64,000 nt of DNA, taken from contig CAWUFC020000001.1 of the NCBI GenBank assembly GCA_963921335.3, forward strand, positions 434,001 to 498,000, in the 5' to 3' direction. The stretch is from CAWUFC02 sp963921335. GTDB lineage: Bacteria > Pseudomonadota > Gammaproteobacteria > Pseudomonadales > Halieaceae. Under the pieces are notes generated by a model that worked only from the letters and a program-made list of their open reading frames with translations, was not told the DNA's origin and did not search any database. The position numbers were made by a program, and so were the translations under genes. Positions 44,605 through 54,136 of this stretch are shown piece after piece; the first letter of the stretch is position 1, and each line of letters starts with the position of its first letter.

Positions 44605-46491
44605 ATGAACGCAGAACAGACATTTGATGTAATCGTGATTGGCGGCGGCCATGCCGGCACCGAAGCGTGCCTGGCAGCTGCGCGTATGGGTTGTAAAACC
44701 CTGCTGGTCACGCACAGTGTCGACACGTTGGGTCAGATGTCATGCAACCCTGCTATCGGAGGCATCGGCAAGAGCCATCTGGTTAAAGAAGTCGATGCCC
44801 TGGCTGGCGCCATGGGGCGCGCGACTGATCAGGCCGGTATTCAGTTTCGTATTCTTAATGCTCGTAAGGGCCCTGCTGTCCGCGCCACTCGCGCCCAGGC
44901 GGACCGGGTGCTCTATCGCAACGCCATTCGCAATATTCTCGAGCACCAGCCCAACCTGCACATCTTTCAGCAGGGCGTTGATGACCTCATCGTCAATGGC
45001 GATCGTGTGGAAGGTGTAGTGACCCAGATGGGGCTCAATTTTTATGCCCCTGCGGTGGTTCTCACGACTGGTACTTTCCTCGGCGGTAAGATTCACATTG
45101 GTCTCGAAAATCACAGCGGCGGCCGCGCCGGTGACCCGCCCTCGGTAGCCCTGGCCCAGCGCCTGCGTGAACTGCCATTTAGGGTGGAGCGCCTCAAGAC
45201 CGGAACACCACCGCGTATCGACGCCAATACGGTCGACTTTTCGGTGATGGAAGAGCAGTGGGGCGACCAGCCTGAGCCGGTGATGTCATTCCTGGGTTCG
45301 GTAGAGGAGCATCCTGAGCAACGTTGTTGCTGGATTACCCACACCAATGAAAAAACCCACGATATCATTCGCGAAGGTCTCGACCGCTCGCCCATGTATA
45401 CCGGGGTGATTGAAGGTACTGGCCCTCGCTATTGCCCGGCTGTGGAAGACAAAATTCATCGCTTCGCCGACAAGACATCTCATCAGGTGTTTGTGGAGCC
45501 GGAAGGCTTGACCAGCACCGAGCTCTATCCCAATGGAATCTCTACCAGCCTGCCTTTTGATATTCAGCAGCGCATGGTGCATTCCATTGCAGGTTTTGAG
45601 AATGCCCATATTGTTCGCCCCGGTTACGCCATTGAATATGATTTCTTCGATCCCCGTGATCTAGAGTATTCACTGCAAACCAAAGCGGTGCAGGGCCTTT
45701 ATTTTGCGGGCCAGATCAACGGCACCACAGGGTACGAAGAAGCTGCCGCACAAGGCTTGCTCGCTGGTATCAATGCGGCCTTGCAGATTCAGCAGCGCGA
45801 ACCCTGGTGTCCGCGCCGAGATGAAGCCTACATTGGTGTACTGTTGGACGATCTGATTACTATGGGCACGCTGGAGCCCTATCGCATGTTCACTTCCAGG
45901 GCTGAATATCGTTTGTTGCTGCGGGAAGACAATGCCGACCTGCGCCTGACCGAGCAGGGTCGAGGCCTGGGCCTGGTGGGCGATGAGCGATGGCAGCGGT
46001 TCGAGAGCAAACTCCACGGCATCGCCGAAGAAGAAGAGCGCTTGTCCACAACCTGGGTTCAACCCGGGTCCGCAGATGCCGACAAACTGAATCCATTGTT
46101 GGATAAACCCATTAGCCGTGAATACAGCCTGGCTGATTTACTCAAGCGCCCGCAGCTGGATTACGACACCGTAGGTTCCCTGATGGGTGAAGCCCATCCC
46201 GATCCTCAGGTGCGAGAGCAGGTTGAAATACAGGCCAAGTACGCCGGTTATATTGATCGCCAGCGCGATGAGATTGAGCGCTTGCGGCGCTATGAGAATA
46301 CAGCCCTGCCAGAGGATCTTGATTACAGCGTGATTGAAGGCCTCTCCAATGAAGTGAAAGCTAAGTTGATCGCCGCCAAACCAGCCAGCCTGGCTCGCGC
46401 TGCACGTATACCCGGGGTGACCCCTGCTGCTGTATCTCTGCTGCTGATTTACCTGAAGAAGCGGGGCGCACTCGAGCGTCGTATTGCTTGA
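44605..46491 (+). CDS. mnmG: tRNA uridine-5-carboxymethylaminomethyl modification enzyme MnmG
   Basis: FAD protein partner of MnmE. The 628-residue protein has the dinucleotide loop VIGGGHAGTEA, the family motifs SCNPAIGGIGKSHLVKE and GPRYCPAVEDKIHRF, and the C-terminal helical domain. Length as usual. Overlaps rsmG by 4 bp. Confidence 0.98.
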   Translation: MNAEQTFDVIVIGGGHAGTEACLAAARMGCKTLLVTHSVDTLGQMSCNPAIGGIGKSHLVKEVDALAGAMGRATDQAGIQFRILNARKGPAVRATRAQADRVLYRNAIRNILEHQPNLHIFQQGVDDLIVNGDRVEGVVTQMGLNFYAPAVVLTTGTFLGGKIHIGLENHSGGRAGDPPSVALAQRLRELPFRVERLKTGTPPRIDANTVDFSVMEEQWGDQPEPVMSFLGSVEEHPEQRCCWITHTNEKTHDIIREGLDRSPMYTGVIEGTGPRYCPAVEDKIHRFADKTSHQVFVEPEGLTSTELYPNGISTSLPFDIQQRMVHSIAGFENAHIVRPGYAIEYDFFDPRDLEYSLQTKAVQGLYFAGQINGTTGYEEAAAQGLLAGINAALQIQQREPWCPRRDEAYIGVLLDDLITMGTLEPYRMFTSRAEYRLLLREDNADLRLTEQGRGLGLVGDERWQRFESKLHGIAEEEERLSTTWVQPGSADADKLNPLLDKPISREYSLADLLKRPQLDYDTVGSLMGEAHPDPQVREQVEIQAKYAGYIDRQRDEIERLRRYENTALPEDLDYSVIEGLSNEVKAKLIAAKPASLARAARIPGVTPAAVSLLLIYLKKRGALERRIA

Positions 46492-47108
46492 GCGGTAGGC
46501 TTGAAGAGGGCCTGTTGGCGCTGGGTCTATCCGCAGAGGCTGATTTGCTGGCCGCGCTCGACACCTACCTCGATTTGTTGCAGCGCTGGAACAAGGCCTA
46601 CAACCTGACTGCCATCCGTGATCGCGAAGAGATGATCGTCAAGCATCTGCTGGACAGCCTGGTGTTGGTGCCCCATCTTCAGCGCTTCAGCGGCAATGCT
46701 CTGGATGTTGGCACTGGTGCAGGCTTGCCCGGCGTACCCCTATCGCTGGTGTTTCCCGAGCGGGAATTCTGCCTGTTGGACAGCAATGGTAAGAAGACTC
46801 GCTTTCTTTTTCAGGTGAAAACCGAACTGGGCTTGGATAATATGATTGTCCGCCACAGCCGGGTGGAGGCGCTTGATGAGTCAGCGCAATACCCGCTGAT
46901 CCTGTCCAGGGCTTTTGCCAGTTTGCAGGATATGGTTGCCGGCTGCCGGCATCTGCTGGCGCCGGGAGGTCGGTATCTGGCAATGAAGGGTGCCTGTCCG
47001 GAACATGAAATAGAACAACTGCCCGACCATGTGACCGTCGAGGCAGTGCACAAACTAGACGTACCAGGGCTGAATGAAGAGCGGCATCTGGTGGAGATCA
47101 GGGGATAG
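46488..47108 (+). CDS. rsmG: 16S rRNA (guanine-527 N7) methyltransferase RsmG
   Basis: The 206-residue protein methylates N7 of G527. It has RWNKAYNLTAIRDREEMIVKHLLDS, the SAM loop ALDVGTGAGLPGVPLS, and DSNGKKTRFLFQVKTELG. Start is TTG at 46488, overlapping the mnmG stop, giving the standard length. parA starts 2 bp after it. Confidence 0.96.
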   Translation: MSGRLEEGLLALGLSAEADLLAALDTYLDLLQRWNKAYNLTAIRDREEMIVKHLLDSLVLVPHLQRFSGNALDVGTGAGLPGVPLSLVFPEREFCLLDSNGKKTRFLFQVKTELGLDNMIVRHSRVEALDESAQYPLILSRAFASLQDMVAGCRHLLAPGGRYLAMKGACPEHEIEQLPDHVTVEAVHKLDVPGLNEERHLVEIRG

Positions 47109-47110
47109 AT

Positions 47111-47974
47111 TTGGCCAGAGTATTGGCAATATCGAACCAGAAGGGCGGGGTGGGCAAAACCACCACCTGCGTCAATCTGGCGGCATCGCTCGCGGCGACC
47201 CGCAAGCGTGTTCTGCTGGTTGATCTGGATCCCCAGGGCAATGCCACCATGGGCAGTGGCATCGACAAATACGAACTGGAACTCAGTGTTTACGACGTGC
47301 TGGTTCACGGCGCGTCTATTGCCAGCGTGCTCAAGGCGTCAGAAGAGGCAGGTTTTGATGTGGTGGGGTCTAATTCGGACCTGACTGCTGCTGAAGTGGA
47401 ACTGCTGGATACCCCCAACAAAGAGCGTCGTCTGCAGGATGCTTTGGCTGCTGTCATAGCCATGTATGACTATGTGCTCATCGACTGCCCGCCTTCGCTG
47501 AACATGCTGACCCTGAATGGCCTGATTGCCGCTGACGGTGTGCTGATCACCATGCAGTGTGAGTACTTTGCCCTGGAGGGTTTGTCGGCCCTGCTGGATA
47601 CCGTGCAGCGGGTGAGAGAAACGGTGAACCCCAGACTGGAGGTCGAAGGCATACTGCGCACCATGTACGATCCCCGCAACAGTCTTACTAACGAAGTCTC
47701 CGCGCAGTTACAGCAGCATTTCGGAGACCGACTGTATCGAACAGTCGTACCGCGCAATGTACGTCTGGCCGAGGCCCCCAGCTTTGGCCAGCCCTGTCTG
47801 CAATACGATTCCAAGTCTCGCGGCGCCCGTGCTTACCTGGCGCTGGCCGGCGAGATTATTCGCCGCGCTGAGGTGGTGGCCCAGCAACAACAGGGTGTGC
47901 CTGGACAAGTAGAGCAGGCACCCGTAACAGAGCAAGCACAACCAGCAGTGGAGCCCGGACAAGATGGCAGCTAA
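47111..47974 (+). CDS. parA: Chromosome partitioning ATPase ParA (Soj)
   Basis: ParA binds DNA nonspecifically as an ATP dimer and drives origin segregation with ParB. The 287-residue protein has the deviant Walker A KGGVGKTT (residues 11-18) and DYVLIDCPPSLNMLTLNGL. The start is TTG, 2 bp after rsmG. The C-terminal 30 residues are Gln/Val-rich and disordered-looking. It overlaps parB by 11 bp. Confidence 0.96.
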   Translation: MARVLAISNQKGGVGKTTTCVNLAASLAATRKRVLLVDLDPQGNATMGSGIDKYELELSVYDVLVHGASIASVLKASEEAGFDVVGSNSDLTAAEVELLDTPNKERRLQDALAAVIAMYDYVLIDCPPSLNMLTLNGLIAADGVLITMQCEYFALEGLSALLDTVQRVRETVNPRLEVEGILRTMYDPRNSLTNEVSAQLQQHFGDRLYRTVVPRNVRLAEAPSFGQPCLQYDSKSRGARAYLALAGEIIRRAEVVAQQQQGVPGQVEQAPVTEQAQPAVEPGQDGS

Positions 47975-48854
47975 AAAACGTGGTCTGGGTCGGGGTCTGG
48001 ATGCTTTGTTAAGTGCCGGAGTGGAACCGGTCACCACTGACAGTGCTGAGCCCGCGGACACGAGTGCCAGAGCCGAGAGTGATCTCAAGGACGTTCCGGT
48101 AGACCTGATTCAGCGTGGTAAGTATCAGCCCCGGCGCGATATGGATCAGGATGCCCTGGAAGAACTGGCCGCCAGTATTCGCGCCCAGGGAGTCATGCAG
48201 CCCATAGTCTTACGCAGTATTGGCCCAGGAAAATACGAGATCATTGCCGGTGAGCGTCGCTGGCGGGCTACCCAATTGGCAGGCCTGGATACTATTCCAG
48301 CGGTTATTCGTGAAGTGCCTGACGAAGCTGCCGTGGCCATGGCATTGATCGAAAATATCCAGCGCGAGGATCTCAACCCGATTGAAGAGGCCATGGCCTT
48401 ACAGCGCCTGCAGCAGGAGTTTGAGTTGACCCAGCAGGAGTTGGCTGAGGCGGTGGGCAAGAGCCGCAGCACGGTGACTAACCTGCTGCGCCTGATGAAT
48501 TTGCGCGACGATGTGCGCCGCCTGTTGGAACATGGCGACCTTGAAATGGGTCATGCCAAGGCGCTCCTGAGTTTGCCGGAAGACGAACAATCTGCCGCTG
48601 CCCACACTGTTGTCGGCAAAGGTTTTTCAGTGCGTCAGACTGAGGCTTTGGTGCGTAGCCTGGTCTCCGCTCGTGCCAAACCCAACACCGAAAAACCCGG
48701 ATTGGACCCCAATGTTCGCGCTTTGCAGGACGAACTATCTGAAAAGCTGGGCACCCGGGTTCAGATCCAGGCGTCCGCCAAGGGTAAAGGCAAACTGGTG
48801 TTGCCATTCAACTCGCTGGATGAGCTTGACGGTATTCTTAAGCACATCCGCTAA
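47964..48854 (+). CDS. parB: Chromosome partitioning protein ParB (Spo0J)
   Basis: CTP-dependent clamp that loads at parS. The 296-residue protein has the N-terminal KRGLGRGLDALL ParA-interaction peptide, the CTPase box GERRWRATQLAGL, ALIENIQREDLNPIEEA, the parS-binding helix-turn-helix LTQQELAEAVGKSRSTVTNLLRL, and a C-terminal dimerisation domain. Two matching parS sites are in recF. Confidence 0.97.
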   Translation: MAAKKRGLGRGLDALLSAGVEPVTTDSAEPADTSARAESDLKDVPVDLIQRGKYQPRRDMDQDALEELAASIRAQGVMQPIVLRSIGPGKYEIIAGERRWRATQLAGLDTIPAVIREVPDEAAVAMALIENIQREDLNPIEEAMALQRLQQEFELTQQELAEAVGKSRSTVTNLLRLMNLRDDVRRLLEHGDLEMGHAKALLSLPEDEQSAAAHTVVGKGFSVRQTEALVRSLVSARAKPNTEKPGLDPNVRALQDELSEKLGTRVQIQASAKGKGKLVLPFNSLDELDGILKHIR

Positions 48855-48898
48855 GCAGATTATCCCTGTACCATGTAAGGTATTGTTTGCTGCACAAC

Positions 48899-48931
48899 AT
48901 GTAGTGTTCAAACCCCTTGAAAACACTACAT
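48899..48931. terminator. Strong inverted repeat between parB and atpI
   Basis: A perfect 10-bp stem (48899-48908 ATGTAGTGTT with 48922-48931 AACACTACAT), extended inward by CAA/TTG with a small bulge. There is no following T-run on the plus strand, so it may be a weak terminator, an RNA-stability element or a protein-binding dyad. It separates parB from the atp promoter. Confidence 0.5.
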
Positions 48932-48961
48932 AAAGGCGGTTTCAGGTAATCTGTAATTGCC

Positions 48962-48990
48962 TTGCTGAATCCTGTTTGAACCCCTATAAT
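48962..48990 (+). promoter_or_regulatory. Promoter of the atp operon
   Basis: TTGCTG (48962-48967) and perfect TATAAT (48985-48990) with a 17-bp spacer, 31 bp upstream of the atpI ATG. A strong sigma-70 promoter match. Confidence 0.7.
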
Positions 48991-49021
48991 TCGCCCGCCT
49001 CACGAGGCGTGTAGATGTGCC

Positions 49022-49432
49022 ATGGGGCATATGAAAGCCGCGAAAATACATCGACCCAAGGTCTACTACATCTCCCTTGCGCAATTGGTGCTTCTAGGCG
49101 CTGTTGCGTTGCCACTGAGTATGCAGTGGGGGACGGTGCGGGGTTACTCGTGGCTTTTAGGTGGTCTGGTGGCTGTGGTCACTCACGCCTATTTTGCCTG
49201 GCAGGTGTTCCGCTATCGCGGTGCTCAGGCAGCCAGGCGCATCGCCAGCGCCAGTTACGCTGGTGAGATTGGCAAGTTTTTACTCGCAGTGGCAGGTTTT
49301 GCGCTGATTTTTGCCCTGGTTCGACCGGTGTCGGGTGGGGCGGTATTCGCCGGCTACGGCGTTATGTTGATTGTACAACTGAGTGGATCCTGGTTGCTGC
49401 TGAGGCAGCCGGTATCACAAGACAAGAGTTAG
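49022..49432 (+). CDS. atpI: ATP synthase subunit I (AtpI)
   Basis: The 136-residue protein has four hydrophobic segments and a basic N-terminus (KIHRPKVYY). As first gene of the atp operon it matches AtpI, which helps c-ring assembly. Sequence conservation in this family is low, so the call rests on position and topology. ATGs at 49022 and 49031 are both possible. Confidence 0.85.
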   Translation: MGHMKAAKIHRPKVYYISLAQLVLLGAVALPLSMQWGTVRGYSWLLGGLVAVVTHAYFAWQVFRYRGAQAARRIASASYAGEIGKFLLAVAGFALIFALVRPVSGGAVFAGYGVMLIVQLSGSWLLLRQPVSQDKS

Positions 49433-49438
49433 CTCTAA

Positions 49439-50329
49439 ATGGCATCAGAAAACCAGACGATTTCTGAATATATCGTTCACCACCTGACCAACCTTACCTA
49501 CGGCAAACTTCCTGCCGGGTATGAGCGCCTCGATTACGATGGCAAGGTTGTGGAAGTTCTGCAACAAGATACATGGACCTTTGCCCACGGCGGTGCTGAA
49601 GCCGCAGCGATGGGGTTCAACGCCATTCATGTTGATTCCATGATCTGGTCCATCGGCCTGGGTATCATTTTCTGCTGGATGTTCCGCCGCGTGGCAGTAA
49701 AAGCCACCTCTGGCGTGCCCAGCGGCTTTATCAATGCCGCAGAAATGATTGTCGAGTTTATCGACAACACAGTGAAAGACACCTTCCATGGTCGCAACAA
49801 GCTGGTTGCGCCGCTGGCCCTGACTATCTTTGTCTGGGTATTCCTGATGAACCTGATGGATCTGATCCCTGTGGACTGGGTGCCTGAGTTACTGATGGCC
49901 CTGGGCGTGCCGTACCACAAGATCGTGCCGTCCACAGACCCCAATATCACCATGGGTATGGCCTTGGGTGTATTCATCCTGATGCTGTTTTACTCCATTA
50001 AAATCAAAGGCATGGGTTTTGTGAAAGAACTGACCCTGCACCCCTTTGAGCATCCTGTATTTATCCCCATCAACCTGTTTATGGAACTGGTGGGTCTGCT
50101 GGCCAAGCCGTTTTCGCTGGGCCTGCGACTGTTCGGCAACATGTATGCCGGTGAAATGATCTTTATTTTGATTGCAGCCCTGTTTAGTGCCGGCTATTTC
50201 TGGATGGCACCGGCAGGCCTGCTGCAAATTGGTTGGGCGATCTTCCACATCCTGGTGATCACCCTGCAAGCTTTCATCTTTATGGTTCTTACGGTCGTGT
50301 ATTTGAGCATGGCCCACGAGGATCATTAA
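49439..50329 (+). CDS. atpB: F0F1 ATP synthase subunit a
   Basis: Proton-channel subunit, 296 residues, with membrane helices and the essential Arg in FSLGLRLFGNMYAGEMI. The N-terminal HHLTNLTYGKLP and the C-terminal QAFIFMVLTVVYLSMAHEDH are typical. It is followed 44 bp later by atpE. Confidence 0.97.
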   Translation: MASENQTISEYIVHHLTNLTYGKLPAGYERLDYDGKVVEVLQQDTWTFAHGGAEAAAMGFNAIHVDSMIWSIGLGIIFCWMFRRVAVKATSGVPSGFINAAEMIVEFIDNTVKDTFHGRNKLVAPLALTIFVWVFLMNLMDLIPVDWVPELLMALGVPYHKIVPSTDPNITMGMALGVFILMLFYSIKIKGMGFVKELTLHPFEHPVFIPINLFMELVGLLAKPFSLGLRLFGNMYAGEMIFILIAALFSAGYFWMAPAGLLQIGWAIFHILVITLQAFIFMVLTVVYLSMAHEDH

Positions 50330-50373
50330 TTTTTTAACCTTTCTTTATAAAGTTGTACGAACTAGGAGAAAAA

Positions 50374-50604
50374 ATGCCTGAATTAGTCTTTGTTGCTGCC
50401 GCCATCATGATGGGTCTGGGTGGACTGGGTGCCGCGATCGGCGTAGGTCTGCTCGGTGGCAAGCTGATTGAAGGTTCCGCCCGCCAGCCCGAACTGGCTC
50501 CCAAACTGCAGGTCACCTTCTTCCTGGGTGCTGGCCTGGTTGACGCTATCCCCATTATTGGTGTGGGTATCGCGATGTACCTGATCTTCGTTGTAGCTGC
50601 ATAA
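50374..50604 (+). CDS. atpE: F0F1 ATP synthase subunit c
   Basis: The 76-residue rotor subunit is a two-helix hairpin with the polar loop ARQPEL and the proton-carrying D57 in GLVDAIP. No Na+-binding signature is seen, so it is proton-driven. The ATG at 50374 has AGGAG upstream; an upstream in-frame codon at 50353 is discounted. A hairpin follows before atpF. Confidence 0.97.
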   Translation: MPELVFVAAAIMMGLGGLGAAIGVGLLGGKLIEGSARQPELAPKLQVTFFLGAGLVDAIPIIGVGIAMYLIFVVAA

Positions 50605-50626
50605 GTCAGCCCAACGAAACTCTGGC

Positions 50627-50654
50627 GTGTCGGCCAGTTTCTTTCGGCCGACAC
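50627..50654 (+). other. Stem-loop between atpE and atpF
   Basis: A perfect 9-bp stem (GTGTCGGCC with GGCCGACAC) and 10-nt loop, beginning 23 bp after atpE. No T-run follows. It is probably an RNA element that stabilises the atpE message or limits read-through, which would help supply c subunits in excess; this role is inferred. Confidence 0.55.
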
Positions 50655-50686
50655 ACATTTAACAGGTATTCTGTGAGGAACGAAGC

Positions 50687-51157
50687 GTGAATATTAATCT
50701 GACGCTGATTGGCCAAACCCTGGCATTCGCCGGCTTTGTCCTGTTCTGCATGAAGTATGTCTGGCCGCCGATTCTGGCTGCCATGGCAGAGCGTGCAGAA
50801 AAAATCGCCGATGGCCTCGCCGCTGCAGACCGTGCCAGCCACGATCTTGAACTGGCCCAAAAAGAGGCGGTTGACCGTCTCAAGGAAGCCAAGGAAGAGG
50901 CAGCTGGCATCATTGACGCCGCTAACAAGCGCGCCAACCAGATCGTGGAAGAGGCCAAAGATGCCGCCCGCGTTGAAGGTGATCGTCTGAAAGAGGCGGC
51001 GCAGGCTGAGATTGACCAGGAGATCAACCGGGCTCGCGAAGAATTGCGCGGTCAGGTAGCTACTCTGGCCCTGGCTGGTGCTGAGAAAGTACTGGGTGCT
51101 GAGATTGACGCATCCCGTCATGGCGACTTGGTCAACAAACTGGCAGCGGAGCTGTAA
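50687..51157 (+). CDS. atpF: F0F1 ATP synthase subunit b
   Basis: The 156-residue peripheral stalk protein has one N-terminal membrane helix (about 5-25) and a long charged coiled coil. Start is GTG with AGGAACGAAGC upstream. The typical VWPPILAAMAERAEKIADGL follows the helix. Nine bp before atpH. Confidence 0.97.
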   Translation: MNINLTLIGQTLAFAGFVLFCMKYVWPPILAAMAERAEKIADGLAAADRASHDLELAQKEAVDRLKEAKEEAAGIIDAANKRANQIVEEAKDAARVEGDRLKEAAQAEIDQEINRAREELRGQVATLALAGAEKVLGAEIDASRHGDLVNKLAAEL

Positions 51158-51166
51158 GGGCGAACC

Positions 51167-51703
51167 ATGGCTGAATTAAGCACACTGGCGCGACCCTACG
51201 CACGAGCAGCTTTTGAGTATGCCCGTGACAACGACAACCTGCCGGCCTGGTCTGAACAACTGCGTGTTGCGGCTGCGGTCGCCGGTACTGAGACCATGAT
51301 CAAGGTACTGAGCAATCCGTCACTGACGGCAGAGCAGCAGGCACAGTCACTGACTGATGTTTGTGGTGACAGCCTGAATGCTGAAGGCAAGAACTTTATT
51401 GCCCTGCTGGCCAGCAACAAGCGCCTGCCCTTGCTGGCAGAGATATCCGACCTGTTTGAGCAGTACAAGGCCAACCAGGAAAAAGTCGTGGATGTCACTG
51501 TTTACTCTGCCTTTGAAGTAGGTGCAGAGACGCAGCAAACACTGACCGAGGTGTTGAAAACCAAACTGGAACGTGAGGTTAAGGTCGATACAGAAATCGA
51601 CAGCGACCTGCTGGGTGGGGTCCTGATTCGGGCCGGCGACCTGGTAATTGACGGTTCCGTGCGCGGACGCTTGAACAAGCTGTCCGAAGCAATGAATTCC
51701 TAA
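51167..51703 (+). CDS. atpH: F0F1 ATP synthase subunit delta
   Basis: The 178-residue protein joins the peripheral stalk to the top of F1. It begins ELSTLARPYARAAFEYA and ends with LLGGVLIRAGDLVIDGSVRGRL, both standard. Located between atpF and atpA with short spacers. Confidence 0.97.
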   Translation: MAELSTLARPYARAAFEYARDNDNLPAWSEQLRVAAAVAGTETMIKVLSNPSLTAEQQAQSLTDVCGDSLNAEGKNFIALLASNKRLPLLAEISDLFEQYKANQEKVVDVTVYSAFEVGAETQQTLTEVLKTKLEREVKVDTEIDSDLLGGVLIRAGDLVIDGSVRGRLNKLSEAMNS

Positions 51704-51715
51704 GAGGAAACAACG

Positions 51716-53263
51716 ATGCAGCAACTGAATCCATCTGAGATCAGCGAAATCATCAAGCAGCGTATAGACCAGCTTGATGTGCAGAGCGAAGCCCGCAACG
51801 AGGGCGCCGTGGTCTCGGTAACTGACGGCATTATCCGTATTCACGGTCTGACCGACGTGATGTACGGGGAAATGATTGAATTTGACGGCGGCCTTTACGG
51901 TATGGCCCTTAACCTCGAGCGCGACTCTGTAGGTGCCGTGGTACTGGGTGACTACCTGGGTCTGAAAGAAGGCCAGACCTGTCGTTGCACCGGCCGTATT
52001 CTGGAAGTACCGGTTGGTCCGGAACTGCAGGGTCGTGTGGTAGACGCCCTGGGTAACCCGATTGACGGTAAAGGCCCGGTTGGCACCACCCAGACTGATG
52101 CTCTGGAGAAGGTAGCACCTGGTGTTATTGCACGTCAGTCTGTTGACCAGCCCGTACAGATTGGTCTGAAAGCTATCGACTCGATGGTACCCATCGGTCG
52201 TGGCCAGCGTGAGCTGATCATTGGTGACCGCCAGATCGGTAAGACTGCTATCGCAGTCGACGCGATCATTAACCAGAAAGACTCTGGCATTAAGTGTATT
52301 TACGTCGCGGTTGGCCAGAAGGCTTCTTCTGTTGCTGCTGTGGTACGTAAGCTGGAAGAGCACGGCGCCATGGACCACACCATTGTGGTTGCCGCCAACG
52401 CCTCTGATCCGGCTGCCATGCAGTACCTGGCACCGTTTGCCGGCTGCACCATGGGCGAGTACTACCGCGATCGCGGTGAAGATGCCCTGATCATTTATGA
52501 TGATCTGACTAAGCAGGCCTGGGCATATCGCCAGATCTCCCTGCTGCTGCGTCGTCCGCCGGGTCGTGAAGCGTATCCCGGTGACGTGTTCTACCTCCAC
52601 AGTCGTCTGCTGGAGCGTGCTGCACGTGTTAATGCTGACTACGTTGAGAAGTTCACAGATGGCGCTGTCAAAGGCCAGACCGGTTCTCTGACCGCACTGC
52701 CTGTGATTGAAACCCAGGCCGGTGACGTATCAGCCTTCGTACCGACCAACGTGATCTCTATTACCGACGGTCAGATCTTCCTGGAAGCGGACATGTTCCG
52801 TTCCGGTAATCGCCCGGCCATGGACGCAGGTATTTCGGTATCTCGTGTAGGTGGTGCGGCACAGACCAAGATCATGAAGAAGCTGTCCGGTGGTATTCGT
52901 ACCGCACTGGCTCAGTACCGCGAACTGGCGGCATTCTCCCAGTTTGCTTCTGACCTCGACGATGCCACCAAGGCCCAGCTGGACCAGGGCGAGCGCGTGA
53001 CCGAGCTGATGAAGCAGAAGCAGTACTCGCCGCAGTCCATCGCCGAGATGGGTCTGATGCTGTATGCAGCCAACGAAGGTCACCTGGACGACGTTGAAGT
53101 GGCCAAGGTACTGGACTTTGAATCTGCGCTGATCGCCTACGCCCATGCTGAGCAGGGTGAACTGATGAGCAGCATCGTCAGCAGTGGCGGTGACTACAGC
53201 GACGAGATCGAAGCCACCTTCAAGTCACTGATCGAAACCTTTAAGTCCACCCAGACCTGGTAA
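51716..53263 (+). CDS. atpA: F0F1 ATP synthase subunit alpha
   Basis: The 515-residue noncatalytic nucleotide-binding subunit has Walker A GDRQIGKTA and the signature RPAMDAGISVSRVGG with the arginine finger. Standard length and N-terminal LNPSEISEIIKQRI. 12 bp after atpH. Confidence 0.99.
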   Translation: MQQLNPSEISEIIKQRIDQLDVQSEARNEGAVVSVTDGIIRIHGLTDVMYGEMIEFDGGLYGMALNLERDSVGAVVLGDYLGLKEGQTCRCTGRILEVPVGPELQGRVVDALGNPIDGKGPVGTTQTDALEKVAPGVIARQSVDQPVQIGLKAIDSMVPIGRGQRELIIGDRQIGKTAIAVDAIINQKDSGIKCIYVAVGQKASSVAAVVRKLEEHGAMDHTIVVAANASDPAAMQYLAPFAGCTMGEYYRDRGEDALIIYDDLTKQAWAYRQISLLLRRPPGREAYPGDVFYLHSRLLERAARVNADYVEKFTDGAVKGQTGSLTALPVIETQAGDVSAFVPTNVISITDGQIFLEADMFRSGNRPAMDAGISVSRVGGAAQTKIMKKLSGGIRTALAQYRELAAFSQFASDLDDATKAQLDQGERVTELMKQKQYSPQSIAEMGLMLYAANEGHLDDVEVAKVLDFESALIAYAHAEQGELMSSIVSSGGDYSDEIEATFKSLIETFKSTQTW

Positions 53264-53269
53264 GACCTT

Positions 53270-54136
53270 ATGGCAGCAGGAAAGGAAATTCGCAATAAGA
53301 TCTCGAGTATTAAAAATACTCAGAAGATCACCTCTGCGATGGAAATGGTTGCGGCCAGTAAAATGCGCCGCGCCCAGGACCGCATGGAAGTGGGTAAGCC
53401 TTACGCCGCTCGCATGCGCTCCGTGATGGGTCACCTGGCGAACGCGAACCCTGAACACAAACACATGTTCATGGATCAGCGTGAAGTGAAGCGGGTTGGC
53501 TACATCGTTGTTTCCACCGACCGTGGTTTGTGTGGTGGCCTGAACATCAACCTGTTCAAGGCCATGATCAAATCCATGCAAGAGTGGGACGAGCAGGGCA
53601 TTGAAATTGATATGTCCCTGATCGGCGGCAAGGCAGCCGGTTTCTTCAACAGCTACGGTGGCAACGTGATTGCTGCGGTACGCGACATTGGTGAAGAGCC
53701 TGCCATCGCCGACCTGATCGGTGGTGTAAAAACCATGCTGGACGCCTACGCAGAAGGCAAGATCGACAAGTTGTATCTGGTGAGCAACGAGTTTGTGAAC
53801 ACCATGACCCAGGATCCCACGGTTGCACAGTTGCTGCCGCTGGAACCTGAAGATAACGCCGATATGCAGCACCACTGGGATTACATCTATGAGCCGGATG
53901 CCCAGGAACTGCTGGAAGGCCTGCTGACTCGTTATGTTGAGTCGCAGGTGTACCAGGCAGTGGTTGAGAACGGTGCCTGCGAACAGGCCGCGCGGATGCT
54001 GGCGATGAAAAACGCCACCGACAATGCCGGCGACCTGATCGACGATTTGCAGCTGATTTACAACAAAGCTCGCCAGGCTGCGATTACCCAAGAACTTTCT
54101 GAGATTGTCAGCGGCGCCGCTGCAATCAGCAATTAA
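53270..54136 (+). CDS. atpG: F0F1 ATP synthase subunit gamma
   Basis: Rotor shaft, 288 residues. Conserved N-terminus KEIRNKISSIKNTQKITSAMEMVAASKMRR and C-terminus YNKARQAAITQELSEIVSGAAAI are present (cited in part). 6 bp after atpA and 14 bp before atpD. Confidence 0.98.
   Translation: MAAGKEIRNKISSIKNTQKITSAMEMVAASKMRRAQDRMEVGKPYAARMRSVMGHLANANPEHKHMFMDQREVKRVGYIVVSTDRGLCGGLNINLFKAMIKSMQEWDEQGIEIDMSLIGGKAAGFFNSYGGNVIAAVRDIGEEPAIADLIGGVKTMLDAYAEGKIDKLYLVSNEFVNTMTQDPTVAQLLPLEPEDNADMQHHWDYIYEPDAQELLEGLLTRYVESQVYQAVVENGACEQAARMLAMKNATDNAGDLIDDLQLIYNKARQAAITQELSEIVSGAAAISN

Noticed and set aside
51347..52600. Minus-strand frame of 417 codons opposite atpH/atpA
   Set aside because: Shadow of highly conserved ATP synthase genes. 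The product shows no family features.
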